DNA of 45,541 nucleotides from Heterobasidion occidentale (GCA_039111635.1 JBCAQO010000054.1:1-45541); one strand, 5' to 3'. Counted from the stretch's first letter, positions 10,867-22,410 are shown. Translations and numbers: made by a program. The notes: generated by a model not told the origin, from the sequence alone.

Positions 10867-13167
10867 TCATGCCAGCTCCGCCCCAAATCTCTCCATCCAA
10901 AACTCCTTCACCGATTTCGCCTTTTCCCGAAGCCCGTCCGCGATCGCCAACATCGGAAGGTCGTTCAGCTCAGACAACTGGACGATGGTGTGCCAAAGTC
11001 GACTCGACTAGCTTCGCCTTCAGCATCGAGTTCAAGACATGCCAGTTCGTGGGTACACACCTTCAGAATCTCCACCGGCACATTGCCTTTGATTCTGTCG
11101 ATGTCCTTCATGGTATTGCGCAAACCCTTCCATGCCTGTCCAAGAGTGCATTGAGTAATCGGGCGAGATCCCCTGGGAAACCCATTCACCTCAGAGTCGA
11201 TCGCCGTCTTTCCTTTGGTGACTCTCTTCAGTGCAAAAGCCCATCCCAATGCCGTGTCCTTGTCGATTGGTCGCAGCGCCACGTCTTCGTCCTCTTCTTC
11301 AATCCGACGTCTCTTGCTCTCTCGTTCACCACTGAAACTTCCGTCAGTGGCAACTGAACGGTTCAGGTTTCTTCGGGCCTCTGCTTCCTCGCTGCGCGCG
11401 CGCGATGCAGCTGAGCTAGTGCCTATCGAGATCGTGATGGGCGTCCTATTGCCACTGGTGGGAGGCTTTGCTTTGGGCTGTCAAAGTAAGATATTATCAA
11501 GGTCATACATCTTCTATGAGACCATTCTTACCTTCCTAGGTTTCTTTCCAAAACCGCGATCAACCTTACCAGGTCCAAACATCCTCTCGATCCTCTCAAC
11601 GTACATATCCGCAGGCGTCTGCTGGAATCTCACCTTCTTGACATCGCTTGTGGCAGGTTCGACTGGCTGCTTCGTATCGTCAGACAAGTCTTGTCCCTGT
11701 AGCAAAACAACTGCATCCATCGTCATTCTCTCCGGAGCGTCTTCAATGGACCATTTGTCTCGCTCCAGCTGCCCTTTCTCTCGCACAGGCATCTCAACGG
11801 TCTCCAAGAGGCTATCGAACTCGTCTTCGTCCACTTCGCGCGCTTTGGGTATCCTCAACAAAATCGTGGACGCTGAAGTAGGCTCGTCCGGGGTCTGGAT
11901 ATGGCGCCCGGACTTGCGCGGGGCCATGAGGCGTGAGGGGCTGACGGTGGGCGGCCGGGCCATGTACGCTGGCACATCATTCGCGAAGAGCTTGTTCTTC
12001 GCGAAGACTGCGCTGAGCGCGTTGGCAAGGCTATGTCGAGGAGTAGAAGGAGGTAGATGATGAGCAGGAGGTGCCGCTTGAACGGGGCTATTGGGTTCTG
12101 AATCGATGTCGATGACTGATGAAGGAGTAGACGAGACAGTTGTGGATGCGGGAGGCTCGAATGTAGTACCAATATCTGTGGATGGTCCTGCATCAGTCTC
12201 AGTAGGAGGCTCTGGATCAATGACCCGCGCTGCCCTGCTGCTCTTGTGAGCATCGCGCTCAGTGTCAGAAGAGGATTCGCTAGCCAACCGCCTGTGTAAT
12301 CGTCCCGGTCTACGCGTGGCTGAGAGCGGGAGTGACTCTGCCTCTGACGTGTCCTTGCCAGCACTGTCCTTGCTCCCTCTCTCGCGAGTGTCTTCCAGCT
12401 CGCGGTGATTCTGCTGAAACGCAGAATGCAACACCCGCGCGAGCTGCTCGCCGTAGTTCATCTCCTCCCGTGTCCTTTTCTGCCCGGGCACCCTTTCCTT
12501 TCTCCTCTCCCTCATCTGCGGACCTTCGGCGCGTCTGATGGATGCGACTGTGGGAAGCTCGACTCCATCGAAGACCATTCGCGCGCGTGGCGGTGAAGGC
12601 TCAGATACTTGAGACGAAGGTTCGGCCACCTTTTGTGTTGAATTCTGAGATTGGGTCGGCAAAGGGTGGGGAAGGCTTGAGGACCCAAGGCCATTGAGTG
12701 CAGCGACCAGAGGTATTGAATTTAAAGAACCAGAAGCCAAGGGCCTTCTCTTGTCTTTGACCGGGGGAATCGCGGGCAGCCTTGGGGAGAGCACATCAGT
12801 GTCATAAGCAGAGGTTGCGGCGCGTTGAGACTGGTCCATGCGTGTGTGGCGTGACTTGTGCTTGCCCCGTACTCCCTGACCCTCACCATCTGCTTCGTCT
12901 TCGACCGGCTCCGCGAGAGGCGTCCAAGTCGGCAAGTCTGCGTATGGCACCCGAGCGGGCGTAGTGGCTCGGGTCGGAGTGTGGTAACGATTCTTACTAC
13001 CCCCTGCGCCGGCCAGGCTTATAGAGACCTCCCGAGCTAAAGACAAGATGCATGTTGTTAATACCTATGCAAATGCGATGTACCATCAAACATTCACAGT
13101 TCCGCTCCTCGAAGGATCCCGAGAACAGCTCAGCTGAGGCCCTGGGAATTGCACTTGTGGGTGACAT
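10867..13167 (-). CDS. Unrecognised, largely disordered nuclear-type protein (~690 aa)
   Basis: I do not recognise a domain. Proposed exons: a short first exon starting MSPTSAIPRASAEL (ATG at 13167), a 46-60 bp intron ending TCTTTAG, a large exon (about 13036-11538), an intron (GTAAGA...GACAG, about 11480-11537), a third exon, and a last exon reached from GTGTGTACC...CTGAG (about 10961-11075). The last exon ends KSVKEFWMERFGAELA with stop TGA at 10867-10869. Without that last intron the frame stops near 10965, but splicing yields a coherent helix (LNDLPMLAIADGLREKAK), so I prefer it. The protein is rich in Ser, Pro and charged residues, with basic clusters (KKPRK, ESKRRRIEEEDED) typical of nuclear localisation. 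The C-terminal ~110 residues (DTALGWAFALKRV, LGQAWKGLRNTMKDIDRI) look folded. It may be chromatin or cell-cycle related, but that is a guess. Confidence 0.65.
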
Positions 13168-13566
13168 TATCTGAGGTCGGTTAATGCTGCTTTGCAAGGC
13201 CATAGGGTAGAAGTCCTTGAAAGCTTTGGTTAAGAACTGTTAATTGCTTTATTTTGAGATTCTTATCAATCTTCAACAACTTTGAATAGTCACCAGTTAT
13301 GAGGCCACTCCCAAACAGCTGTAGGCAACAAATGATAGAACCTTGAGATAGCTTAAGACTAAAAGGTGTGAAACTGGAAAAGGTCAAGGGGAACAAACTT
13401 GAATAGTTCAGACTAACAGACTCACAAAAGCTGAGCAAGTATGGATTATAAGAAAGAAGGGCATATATATATATATCAAGTTAAATCTAATAATAATATT
13501 GATCATTATTTGTGAGTATTTACACTTGTATAACTGGACAAATATGTGCAAATATGTACAAGTATA
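13168..13566. other. AT-rich spacer before the copia element
   Basis: About 400 bp of AT-rich sequence without a convincing gene. The copia target site GTATA (13562-13566) is at its right edge. Confidence 0.5.
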
Positions 13567-13931
13567 TGTAGAAATGAGACAAACACCGTGCAACGTCTGT
13601 ACGACAAACAGACACTCAGACTCGAGCGCGGTAGGCAATAACAGTCTATATTCACCTGTACGACAAACAGACACTATGTCTCAAAGTAAGTACAGGTAAT
13701 ACGGAAAGAAGTCCTTTAGTATGTATCTTACCTCAGACTCGCGCGCAGTAGGCAATAACAGTCTGAGGGAAAAGAAGACGAAGGTCTGAATATATATCTA
13801 AATGAACATACAATAACGAAAGGGACAGGGACACAAGTGTGCATGTGGACATGCCAAAATGTTAGGAACCACGAGTGATAAGAAATAAACGGATTCCGCT
13901 ACAGAGCTTGGCACGACTTGCTCATCCTACA
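13567..13931 (-). repeat. Copia 3' LTR (365 bp, enlarged)
   Basis: Matches 19387-19634 but is about 117 bp longer. The extra part repeats the block ACGACAAACAGACACT...GTAGGCAATAACAGTCT, so it is a partial internal duplication with added sequence. Confidence 0.9.
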
Positions 13932-13938
13932 CTCCCCC

Positions 13939-16900
13939 TCAAGTCTTGCGAAGTCCGAGCTCGACTGCAAAATGCTTCACCTTAGCAGAGGGTAAAGCCT
14001 TTGTGAGAGTGTCGGCAACTATGTCATCAGTTGGACAATAGATGATGCGCAAAGTACCATTCTCGACAACCCAACAAATGAAGTGAAAACAAATGTCGAT
14101 ATGCTTGGAACGGGCATGGTACTGGTGGTCCTTAGTGAGAGCAATTGCGGACTGGTTGTCTGAGAAAAGGGTGGTCGACAAGGTCAGCGGCTCAAAGACT
14201 TCTGCAATAAGGGTCCACAGCCAGATAGCCTCCTTCGCGGCATGTGCAGCAGCAACGTACTTGCTCTTGGTAGTCAAGAGAGCAATAATCTCTTGTCGCT
14301 TTGAGCTCCAAGAGACTGCTCCGCTGTCGATAAGGAAAGCTTACCCTGAGATTGCGTGCCGATCCTCCGCCATATTCCCATCTGCATCAGCATATCCCAT
14401 TAACTACTTCTCCATTCCGCCATATGTCAGCCACAGGTCCCTAGTGCCAGCTAGGTACCGAAAAATCCTCTTGACTGCCTCCCAATGGGCGACTCCAGGA
14501 TTGGTAGAGAAACGTGATACCGTCAAGACTGTTAGGACCGCGTCCTAACACGTGCTTCGCACGTGAGGGGATGGGCTGGTCAAGTGCTTCGGACTTGCTG
14601 CAGACTCGGATCGCTTTCCATGACTCTTTACCATTTACATGCTAACGCATGAACACTCACTTTTGGTTCCTGATTCTTGATGTGGACAGACATTTGTTCC
14701 TGACCCCAGTTCCTGGTTCCTGATCGATCGAAGATGTGGATGGACATTAGTGATCTGATTACCATATTTGGTTACATGGCAGGTCGATGAGGCATTCTAG
14801 CTTACGGATCTCGATCGTTGACTTCGGTACCTGAGAAGCGCACAGACCAGATCCTGATCCTGCCCTAGATACTTCTTTATGTAAATAGCCGAGATGAGCT
14901 TCTAAGAAGCTCAGCTCGTTCACCTGTAATATACTCGATCTCTGCACTGCACCCGGCGTCTGGCTACCTTCCTAGCCCACGCTTCGTGATCTCTGTCAGA
15001 TCTGAGAAACTCTTTGCACGGTCTGACGAAGCACTGGACTCGTCTCCCTTCCCTCCCCTCCCTCTACTCATCCGCTTCTATACCGGGCTAGCTGCCTTCC
15101 GCGTTCTCAGTTGGACACCCCCTCGTGTCATCTGTTGGACAGGAGAAGATCATCCGGTTCCTCCTCGTCATCGAGAAGACCTCGAAGATCACCTTCTCAA
15201 TCTCTTTGAGAACAAAGCCGACGACGACCCCGAGTTCCTCGAAAGAGCCCAAAGACGATCCATCGTCTTCATCCATTGGAGTCTACGACTATACGAACCA
15301 GTGGAGGTTTAGCCTAGGGACCCCTTCGTGCATCGGTGCACGTGATAGGTCTCCGACCTAACAAAGACTGCAAAAGAAATGTCGGGGCGTGTGGCAATCG
15401 AGGCATACATGAGAGCACCGACAGCCTCACAATAGGGAACATCTCGCATTGCTGCATGATCAGCAGTTGTCGCAGGGGCCTGAGAGGTTGAGAGTCAAAC
15501 ATGTGTGTCCATCGGGGTAGAAACAGGTTTGAGCTTGTCAAGATGGAAACGGCGCAAGATGGAGTTGATATACAAGCGCTGCGACATCCCAATTGTATGT
15601 GCTTTGCGGTCGCGTCGGATCTCGATTCCGAGGAGCCAATGAAGCTCTCCGAGATCGGTCACCTTGACAAACTGTCGGAGGCTTGCCTTGAAATCCACAA
15701 CAAGCTTTAGTGATGTCGACGCAATCGTGCAGTCGTCAACATGAACAACCACGACCGTAAGGTCGGAGCCCTTGCGCCGGAAGAATACAGCTTGGTCGAC
15801 CTGGCATCGTGCGAACCCCATCTTCTCCACAAAGATCTGCGTGAGTTTCTGATACCAATGCTGGCCAGACTGCTTCAAGCCATAAATTGTCTTCCGCAGC
15901 TTCAAGACCCTACCGACAGCCCCTTTCGGCGCATAGCCGGGCAGTGGTCGCATGTAAATGACCTCCAAGTTAGTAAGTTCCCCATTCAGGTATGCCCCCT
16001 TGATATCCACAGATGGAAGCTTTGCAACGGGCGCGTACGTGTCGAAGTAATCGACACCGGGCACCTGGCTGAAGCCTTGAGCAACTAGCCTGGCCTTGTG
16101 GTGAGCGATATTGCCTGCGGCATCCTTCTTGGCCTTAAAGACCCACTTTGAGCCCACTACGTTCGCACCATGCGGCACATCCACCCATTCCCACGTCTTC
16201 GTGCTCTCAAGCGTGTTCAGCTCCTCGCGCATTGCCTGCTCCCACAGCAACCAGTCCGGCCGTCGCTTGGCTTCAGCGAGACTGCGTGGCTCCAAGCCCT
16301 CGGCATCACTCATCTCCGCGACAAGCGTGTACTCCCAGTCCTCCTCCTCGTCATCTAACACTCCCCCTGCATCACGAACGTCTTCGGAAACATGCACCAA
16401 GCTTCCAGAAGCTTCCCCGTCCTCTGTGCTGTCCTCCTTGACAATTTCGGGTACTTGCAGGCCACGCGCGTACTTCGGATCGCGTGCGCACGTCGATGTC
16501 ACACCTGTGCCAGCCTGGATGTCACGGATAATGCGCAACGGGGTGCGGATGCGTTTGGGGCATGTCGTTTCGGGATCCGGGGCGGAAAAGGGAGGTTTTC
16601 AATCATATGGAGGGTCTGGGGATGCAAGAGAGTGGGTGATTGACTGCGAAGAGGCCACTGGTTCACCTGTCGTGCGTTGAAGCGGAGTTTTGGGAACATC
16701 TGAGCCTGACCATTTGAGCGGTGCGGTGGCGCGTTCAGGCAGAGTTTCGGGAACGTCCGGGGTCGTGTTGACGCGTTCCTGCGCTGAAGTCGCCGTCGTC
16801 TCGCCTTCCACAACCCCATCCTTTCCCTCCCCCTCGAGATGCACCGGCGACGTGCCGTGCTCGTTGAACCAAACGTTCCGCTCCACAGAAACGGAGCGCT

Positions 16901-19334
16901 TCTCGGGCCAGTAAATTCGGCAGCCCGTGGATGTGTCATCAAGGCCAGCCCAACGGCCCTTGCGCGCTCGGGCATCAAGCTTCGAGGCACCTGGTGAGTG
17001 CACCCAGACTCGGCAACCCCACTCACGGACTCCTCGCAGGTTTGGCTTGCACCCCGTCAATGCCTCGTACGGTGTCATGCCATCAAGCGAGCGCATCGAC
17101 GTCCGGTTCTTCAGCCAACAAGCGTGTCGCAGGGCCTCTCCCCATAGGAACTTCGGGAGGCCGCTAGCATGGAGCATAGCCTGAACATGCTCCAGGAACA
17201 CCCGATTGAGCCGCTTGGAGACACCGTTATGTTGCAGTGTGTTGTGTACGGTGAGTCGATACGCCGTGCCAGCCTTTTCAAGATGGACAATGAATGCCTT
17301 TCCAAGGTATTCTCCGCCACGATCGGATTGGAGGCTTCGAACACGTGCACGGTGCTGTGTCTGGCACCACGCTTCATATGACTTGTACGAGTCGAAGGTT
17401 TGGTCCTTTGTCCGCAAGAGGTACACGTGCGTATAGCGTATTCGGTCATCCGTAAAGGTAACAAAATAACACCGTCCACCCAGGGTCTCGACCGGTGATG
17501 GTCCCTATACGTCAGAATGCACAATGTCGGCAAATGATGCAGCACGGTCTCCTTCTCGCTCCTTGGCCATGGGTTTGCGCGTCGCCTTCGCATAAATGCA
17601 GGCTTCGCAGAAGGTAGGCTTCGCCGACGACATGTCAAGCTTCAAGCCGCTAACAAAACCCTTCTCGACCAGTTTTCGAGCGGTGTCAGGGGCAATATGA
17701 CCCATACGACGATGGAATTCCATAACGGTGACCCGTTCATCCACAGCATTTGTGACGTCATAATCGGTAGGCTCGTGCACAACTCGGTATATGCCACGCG
17801 TTGACCTAGGGATCAAGCCAATTTGTTCCCCACTTGAATTGCGGATGGTACACTTTCCATTGGCAAATGTGGTGGAGAAGTCATGCTCGTCGAGTCTTCC
17901 AATCAACACCAGGGTATAACCCACTTCGGGAGAGTACAAGACCTCCGTAAGTGTCAGCTTCGACTCATTGATGCCATTCGGAACATCAATAACAAGGGAC
18001 CCAGAGCCTACAGCATGAAAGCTCTGCTTGTTTGCAGCTCTAAGGGGCTTCGGCTGAATCTCCGTGAGGTGCTCAAAGTCATCACGATAAGGGGAAATGT
18101 GACGAGTGGTCCCAGAGTCATATAGTTCGATACGGGGACCTTCAGTGGACGCATGGTTTGCTCCATCAACCTCCGCGGCAACCTCGACAATGGTATCCGA
18201 GTCCGGGTCAACAATGCTGTGTGAGCTAAGCTCAACACTAACATTCCCAGATAGCTCCTCGGTACCAGAATCGTCGGCCATATACCACAAAAATTCTCCC
18301 TCACCAACTTCGGAGAACAGGTCCGCGCCATTATCATCCTCAGCATCCTGCTGTGTGACATCATCGGCACTGCTATCCAATATGGTTTCAAGGCTTGGTA
18401 AGCTCCCAGATTCTGATTCTAAGTCAGACTCGCACACTGCCCATTCACCATCCTCCTCATCGAAATCCTGAACAGCATTCGACGAGCCGGCAGCTTTGTC
18501 AGCATTTCTGGAAGGTTTCTTCGGTGGTTTCGTACAGTGGCTGCAAATGTGGCCGCGTTCCCCGCAATTCCAGCAAACTGGCCCTCCACCTTTTGCCTTC
18601 TTGTCCTTGCCTTTAAAGGGTTGGACAGCGAGCGCCTCCTCTGTTCCCTTCGGTGCCGGTGACTTTGTCTGCTGGGCTGCCTTAGCCACAGTGGACTCGA
18701 AGCGCTGACAATGGTCTTCCTCGCTGATTGATCTCATGAGGAAATTGGGAGGAATAGAGAAAGAGGGGTCAATGAGCTGAACAGCTGACAGTTGTGAGGC
18801 GGCAAAAGCGGCAAGATGACGGGAAAGGGATGACAAGATAGTGGAGCGATAATCTTCATCACTGATGAGCATGCTGACCTGAGCTAACTTCTCTCTCTCT
18901 GTTCGCAGGGCAACAAAGAATGACCAAGTTTCCTGGCCTCGGGGGCACTTCAACTGCAAGAAAGCCTTCCGCATCTCAGTCTGTGCATATGCACCCTTGA
19001 TGGTATACTCTGCAACAATTGTAGCCCAAGCAACAGCGACAGAGGGAAGTGCCACACACTTGATAACTGTAGAGTCCGGTACACGCTGACTAAGCAGATA
19101 GCGAGAGGTGCGTTTGGCCTTGTCCCACTCGGCAAGACGAGCAACATGATCATCAGTCAAGGGGTCAAGGAAGATTGGCCAAGGAGTAGTGCCGTTGAAA
19201 TGGCCCCATTTCTCCTTTGCATCCATAGCAAGCTTGAAGCGGGCCTGGAAGATAACCCAGTTAACTCCGCTGGCTTCAAGCTTTGGAATCGACGATGGAA
19301 GGGTGTTGGTAGAGAGAGAAGTGGTAGATGCCAT
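13939..19334 (-). pseudogene. Copia gag-pol polyprotein, decayed
   Basis: Gag starts at 19334 (MASTTSLSTN). A CCHC knuckle CWNCGERGHICSHC lies near residue 255, the protease motif DSGTTRHIS near 407, and the GAG-pre-integrase part HRRMGHIAPDTARKL after that. A TAG at 17505-17507 sits where the family has Trp in SDVWGPS. The integrase core follows (SDRGGEY, then NGVSKRLNR). The DD35E glutamate position is Lys (codon 17214-17216). A second in-frame stop (TGA) occurs near 16598. RT retains VDIKGAYLNGE, YGLKQSGQHWYQKL and the catalytic VVVHVDD. About 17 residues are missing between YAPVAKLPS and VDIKGAYL (junction about 16010). RNase H keeps ADADG and SDNQSAI, but its Glu is Lys in TTKSKYVAAA (14260-14262). 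A solo LTR splits it at 14530-15363. It cannot make active enzyme. Confidence 0.92.
14530..15363. mobile_element. Solo LTR (834 bp) inserted in the copia pol gene
   Basis: The sequence begins TGTTAGGACC and ends CGACCTAACA, flanked by an exact 5-bp duplication AAGAC (14525-14529 and 15364-15368). Removing it restores the copia frame between RT (TRPDISFAV) and the SRFSTNPGVAHWEAVKRI part. There are no internal genes, so it is a recombined LTR of a different, unidentified family. Both ends carry short hairpins: TGTTAGGAC/GTCCTAACA at 14530-14550, CACGTGC-TTC-GCACGTG at 14549-14565, CAAGTGC/GGACTTG near 14581, GTGCATCGGTGCAC near 15328-15341, and TAGGTC/GACCTA at 15346-15360. Confidence 0.88.
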
Positions 19335-19386
19335 CAGGAATGAGAGCAGATAAGTTTACGGGAGGACAAGCAGGGGCCCAATAACC

Positions 19387-19634
19387 TGTAGAAATGAGAC
19401 AAACACCGCACAACGTCTGTACAACAAACAGACACTCAGACTTGTGCGCGGTAGGCAATAACAGTCTGAGGGAAAAGAAGACGAAGGTCCGAATATATAT
19501 CTAAATGAACATACAATAACGAAAGGGACAGGGACACAAGTGTGCATGTGGACATGCCAAAATGTTAGGAACCACGAGTGATAAGAAATAAACAGACTCC
19601 GCTATGGAGCTTGGCATGACTTGCTCATCCTACA
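19387..19634 (-). repeat. Copia 5' LTR (248 bp)
   Basis: Pairs with 13567-13931. On the minus strand it begins TGTAGGATGAG and ends CATTTCTACA, followed by the putative primer-binding site GGTTATTGGGCCC (19374-19386). Confidence 0.92.
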
Positions 19635-19639
19635 GTATA

Positions 19640-20434
19640 AACATATTAGAAATATAGTTGTTATTGTTTAGGATTGGACACAGCTAGTTGGGGATATGAG
19701 CAAAAGCCATAATCATTGTGTAAGCCTGCACTTAAGGCAAGGCTTATGTAAGATCTGTTGAAGTCTAATAATGTGCCATGCACATAGTGTACATAGACAA
19801 TAACATGTATATACATACTAGTAGATAGTGAACATATATTGTTGTTGCTCACATGAAATAAGACTTACCCTTTTCCACTCTCATTATTCTTGAAAGCTAT
19901 TAATTTACTCCTTGGATTCTAATAGGTTATGGGCCATGTATAAGGCAAGCTGCATTTTCTACACTATGCCTCCACATACTCTTGGAGTCCCTACTTTTAC
20001 TATTATGTTAGATTATGGCCATTATCCATCTTCCTCTTACCCTTAATTTCTGGTAGCTTGATCTCACTTTACTATGTTACTTTCTTTCCCTCTTGGTGTC
20101 CTACCACTTCCTTCTGCTCTTTTATTTCCTTGTCCTTCTGACACTTTGTCTCTCTCTTTTGCCTTGCTCTCAAATTTCATTTCATCTCCTATCTCCGTTT
20201 TCTTACCTACTTACATGCTCTCCCTAACTTAGTCATCTCTTTTTTCTCTGTTTCTATTTCCCTTGTTCTAATACATCTACCCTATATCCCTTACTCTTTG
20301 TTTATACCGGTGATAAGTGCACCACCTCTCTAAGTGCCGAGGCCCCTGTTTTTACAGTTCTACAAGCACTAATATGCTGACCTCATAGAGTACCCCAGAC
20401 ACCACTAGACATTCTCGCAAGCCTAGCGTGACCC
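19640..20434. other. Pyrimidine-rich spacer, no gene seen
   Basis: About 800 bp, AT rich on the left and CT rich in the middle (20000-20300). No coding frame, RNA gene or repeat that I can support. Confidence 0.5.
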
Positions 20435-20730
20435 TGTTGGAAGTGAAGGGCTCCTGCACACGTTGACGCCACCCGCTGGGCGGGGTGGTCATGTGACGAG
20501 CAGATTAGAGGGAAGTTTTCTCCTGCCCGCTCTTTCTCTTCCCTCAGTTCTCACAGACGGGACTGAGGTCAGTAATTCACGATAAATACATACTATTATT
20601 CCAGAAGCTGATAGCCACTGTAGTGTTCCATTTTACCCTGCAGGTTAGGCTCTTGAATACATTATAGTTCTCATAGATGAGACTGAGTGTTCTGTTTTAC
20701 CCTGCAGTCCGAAACTCGCCCGTTTCAACA
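20435..20730 (+). repeat. Putative 5' LTR of a second copia family
   Basis: Starts TGTTGGAAGTG and ends CGTTTCAACA (TGTTG...CAACA ends). It is followed at once by GATTATGAGAC, close to the half-tRNA iMet primer site GGTTATGAGCCC, and then by a copia-type gag 80 bp downstream. It contains two diverged copies each of GTTCTCACAGACGGGACTGAG and TGTTCCATTTTACCCTGCAG. No matching 3' LTR is in the window, so the right end is lost. Confidence 0.6.
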
Positions 20731-20813
20731 GATTATGAGACTTGTTGGTCTCTGCTAAAATACAGACACTACTTGTAAGATCCAGAACTCACCCAATGGT
20801 CTGAAACACCCCA

Positions 20814-21700
20814 ATGCTGTCAACCCCCTCTCCATCAACAGTGCTGCTTGCCAGTGAGGCGCCAACACCCCCTTCGAGACCTGCTACAAACCCTCCGCCA
20901 GTCAGGGCGTCTAACCGCCTGTACAACATCTCCCCCCTCGAGGACGATGGGAACAACTTCCTGTCGTGGAAATTCTGCACCCAAAAGGTACTGGAAACCC
21001 GAGGCCTCTGGGACGTGGTAGACCACGAGGGAGAAGTGCCTACAGAAGCATCGGATCAGTACAAAGAATGGAAGGTGAGGGACAGAGAAGCGAGCATGCA
21101 GATCACACTCACCTTGAAGGACGAGCCCCTGAACACCGTCATGTATGCAACATCGGCCCGCACCGCCTGGAAGCTTCTGCATACCTGCTACAAAGGGAAG
21201 GGTGAGCAAAAGGTGGCATACCTAATTAGTGAGCTGTTCCGCAGTACCCTCACGGACGACTCACCACTTGAACCACAAATCAATGCGATGTGGCGTGTTG
21301 CGCACACCCTACACTCCCTCAGCCACAAACTTGAGGACAAACTCATTGTGGTAGCCATCATCCTGTCTCTCCCCCCATCCTACGACACACTCCACACCAT
21401 CCTCACTTCCCAGACTGACAAACTCACCCTCGAGATGCTCACCTCGCAAGTGCTCTAGGAAGAATAGCGCTGCCACGAATCGGTGCAGACTTCCACCTTT
21501 GCGGCCTGCACGTTTGGCTCGGCCAACAAATCAAATGGCCCAAAGCCATCATTGTCATCTGCAAAGGGGAGCAAGCAAAACAAGGCAAAGGACAAAGGGA
21601 AACCTTACTGTAAGCACTGCCGCTTCACCAGTCACACGAGGGAGGAGTGCCGCAAGTATGAGGCAAAGGTTATGGAGGGCAAGGGGAGGGACTTCAGTTG
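20814..21700 (+). pseudogene. Copia-type gag fragment (UBN2/retrotrans_gag) with CCHC knuckle
   Basis: The frame MLSTPSPSTVLLASEAPT... runs 214 residues through the copia Gag core (NNFLSWKFCTQKVLETRGLW, AWKLLHTCYKGKGEQKVAYL, LSLPPSYDTLHTILTSQ). It meets two close TAG stops (21456-21467), then continues in a shifted frame to a zinc knuckle CKHCRFTSHTREEC near 21610-21655. No protease, integrase or RT follows, so pol is absent. It resembles the 5' piece of a Ty1/copia element belonging with the LTR at 20435-20730, and is a different family from the element at 13567-19634. Confidence 0.8.
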
Positions 21701-21929
21701 GACTGCTATATCCTTCCCACTGTTAGTGATGGGAAGGATATGTCCTTTTTTTGCCTTCACTGGATGGACATACCCTTCCTGTACCCTTGTAGCATAGACT
21801 ATTTAATATATATTCTTTCTTCCCCAGTCATCGGAACGATACGTCCACAACAAACCAATACGTCCGAAACCTACCAATACAGCAGCCCTCACAGACCTCC
21901 TCCACTTTATGCCGGTAAAACATTACTGC
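21701..21929. other. Non-coding gap after the gag fragment
   Basis: No gene seen. A small inverted match GGGAAGGATATGTCC near 21732 and TATCCTTCCC near 21709 surrounds the end of the gag remnant. It may mark another insertion edge. Confidence 0.3.
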
Positions 21930-22003
21930 GCACGTGAGGTTCGAACCCGCGACCTCCTGCACGCCGCTATCCACACAGAATGACTTCGTTACTACACCAT
22001 ATC
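21930..22003 (-). other. tRNA-like segment (SINE head or tRNA remnant)
   Basis: On the minus strand a good B box GGTTCGAACCT (21937-21947) is preceded about 45 nt upstream by an A-box-like TGGTGTAGTAACG (21987-21999), the spacing expected for an internal Pol III promoter. The T-stem and acceptor stem do not pair well, so it is not a functional tRNA. A tRNA-derived SINE or a decayed tRNA fits better. Confidence 0.4.
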
Positions 22004-22410
22004 TATTATTGATACACGGTTAGAACAGAGGACACACCTGGCACACTACCAAACCAATCCTGAGCTGACAAATTCCATCCCCACCAATTAAGATACAACA
22101 GTCACGGAACCAAAACATCCACTGATACGGTGTATCCTACTTACATGATACACTTGTCCTATAACACCACATTCAGTGTCTCCTTAAATTTCCCGACTCC
22201 ATCGTCCAGTAAGCATTTGTAACAGTGTGCCTGTCTGAAATAGACGATGTGCAGCGCCCTCGATATGCAAATGAATACCCCACTCACTTGTGTGCATAAG
22301 ATGCCCATTCATTGCGCGCGCCACCCAACCCAGCTTGATTCTCCCACCATAGCTTGTGATAGCGAAAGAATTGAATGATCCTCACCATCTCCTCCTCCAA
22401 CAACACTTGC
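22004..22410. other. Gene-free stretch
   Basis: No supported feature. It may contain the decayed 3' end of the transposase remnant to the right. Confidence 0.4.

Larger units (their letters stand above)
13567..19634 (-). mobile_element. Ty1/copia LTR retrotransposon, full length but defective
   Basis: LTRs (13567-13931 and 19387-19634) begin TGTAG and end CTACA. The element is bounded by an exact 5-bp target duplication GTATA (13562-13566 and 19635-19639). Gene order protease-integrase-RT-RNase H, read on the minus strand, makes it copia. A polypurine tract (reverse of CTCCCCCTC, 13932-13940) lies inside the 3' LTR. Inside the 5' LTR the minus strand reads GGTTATTGGGCCC, which resembles the complement of the initiator tRNA-Met anticodon arm (GGTTATGAGCCC), the half-tRNA primer known for copia. 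It is inactive: stops, catalytic changes, an RT deletion and a solo-LTR insertion. Confidence 0.93.
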
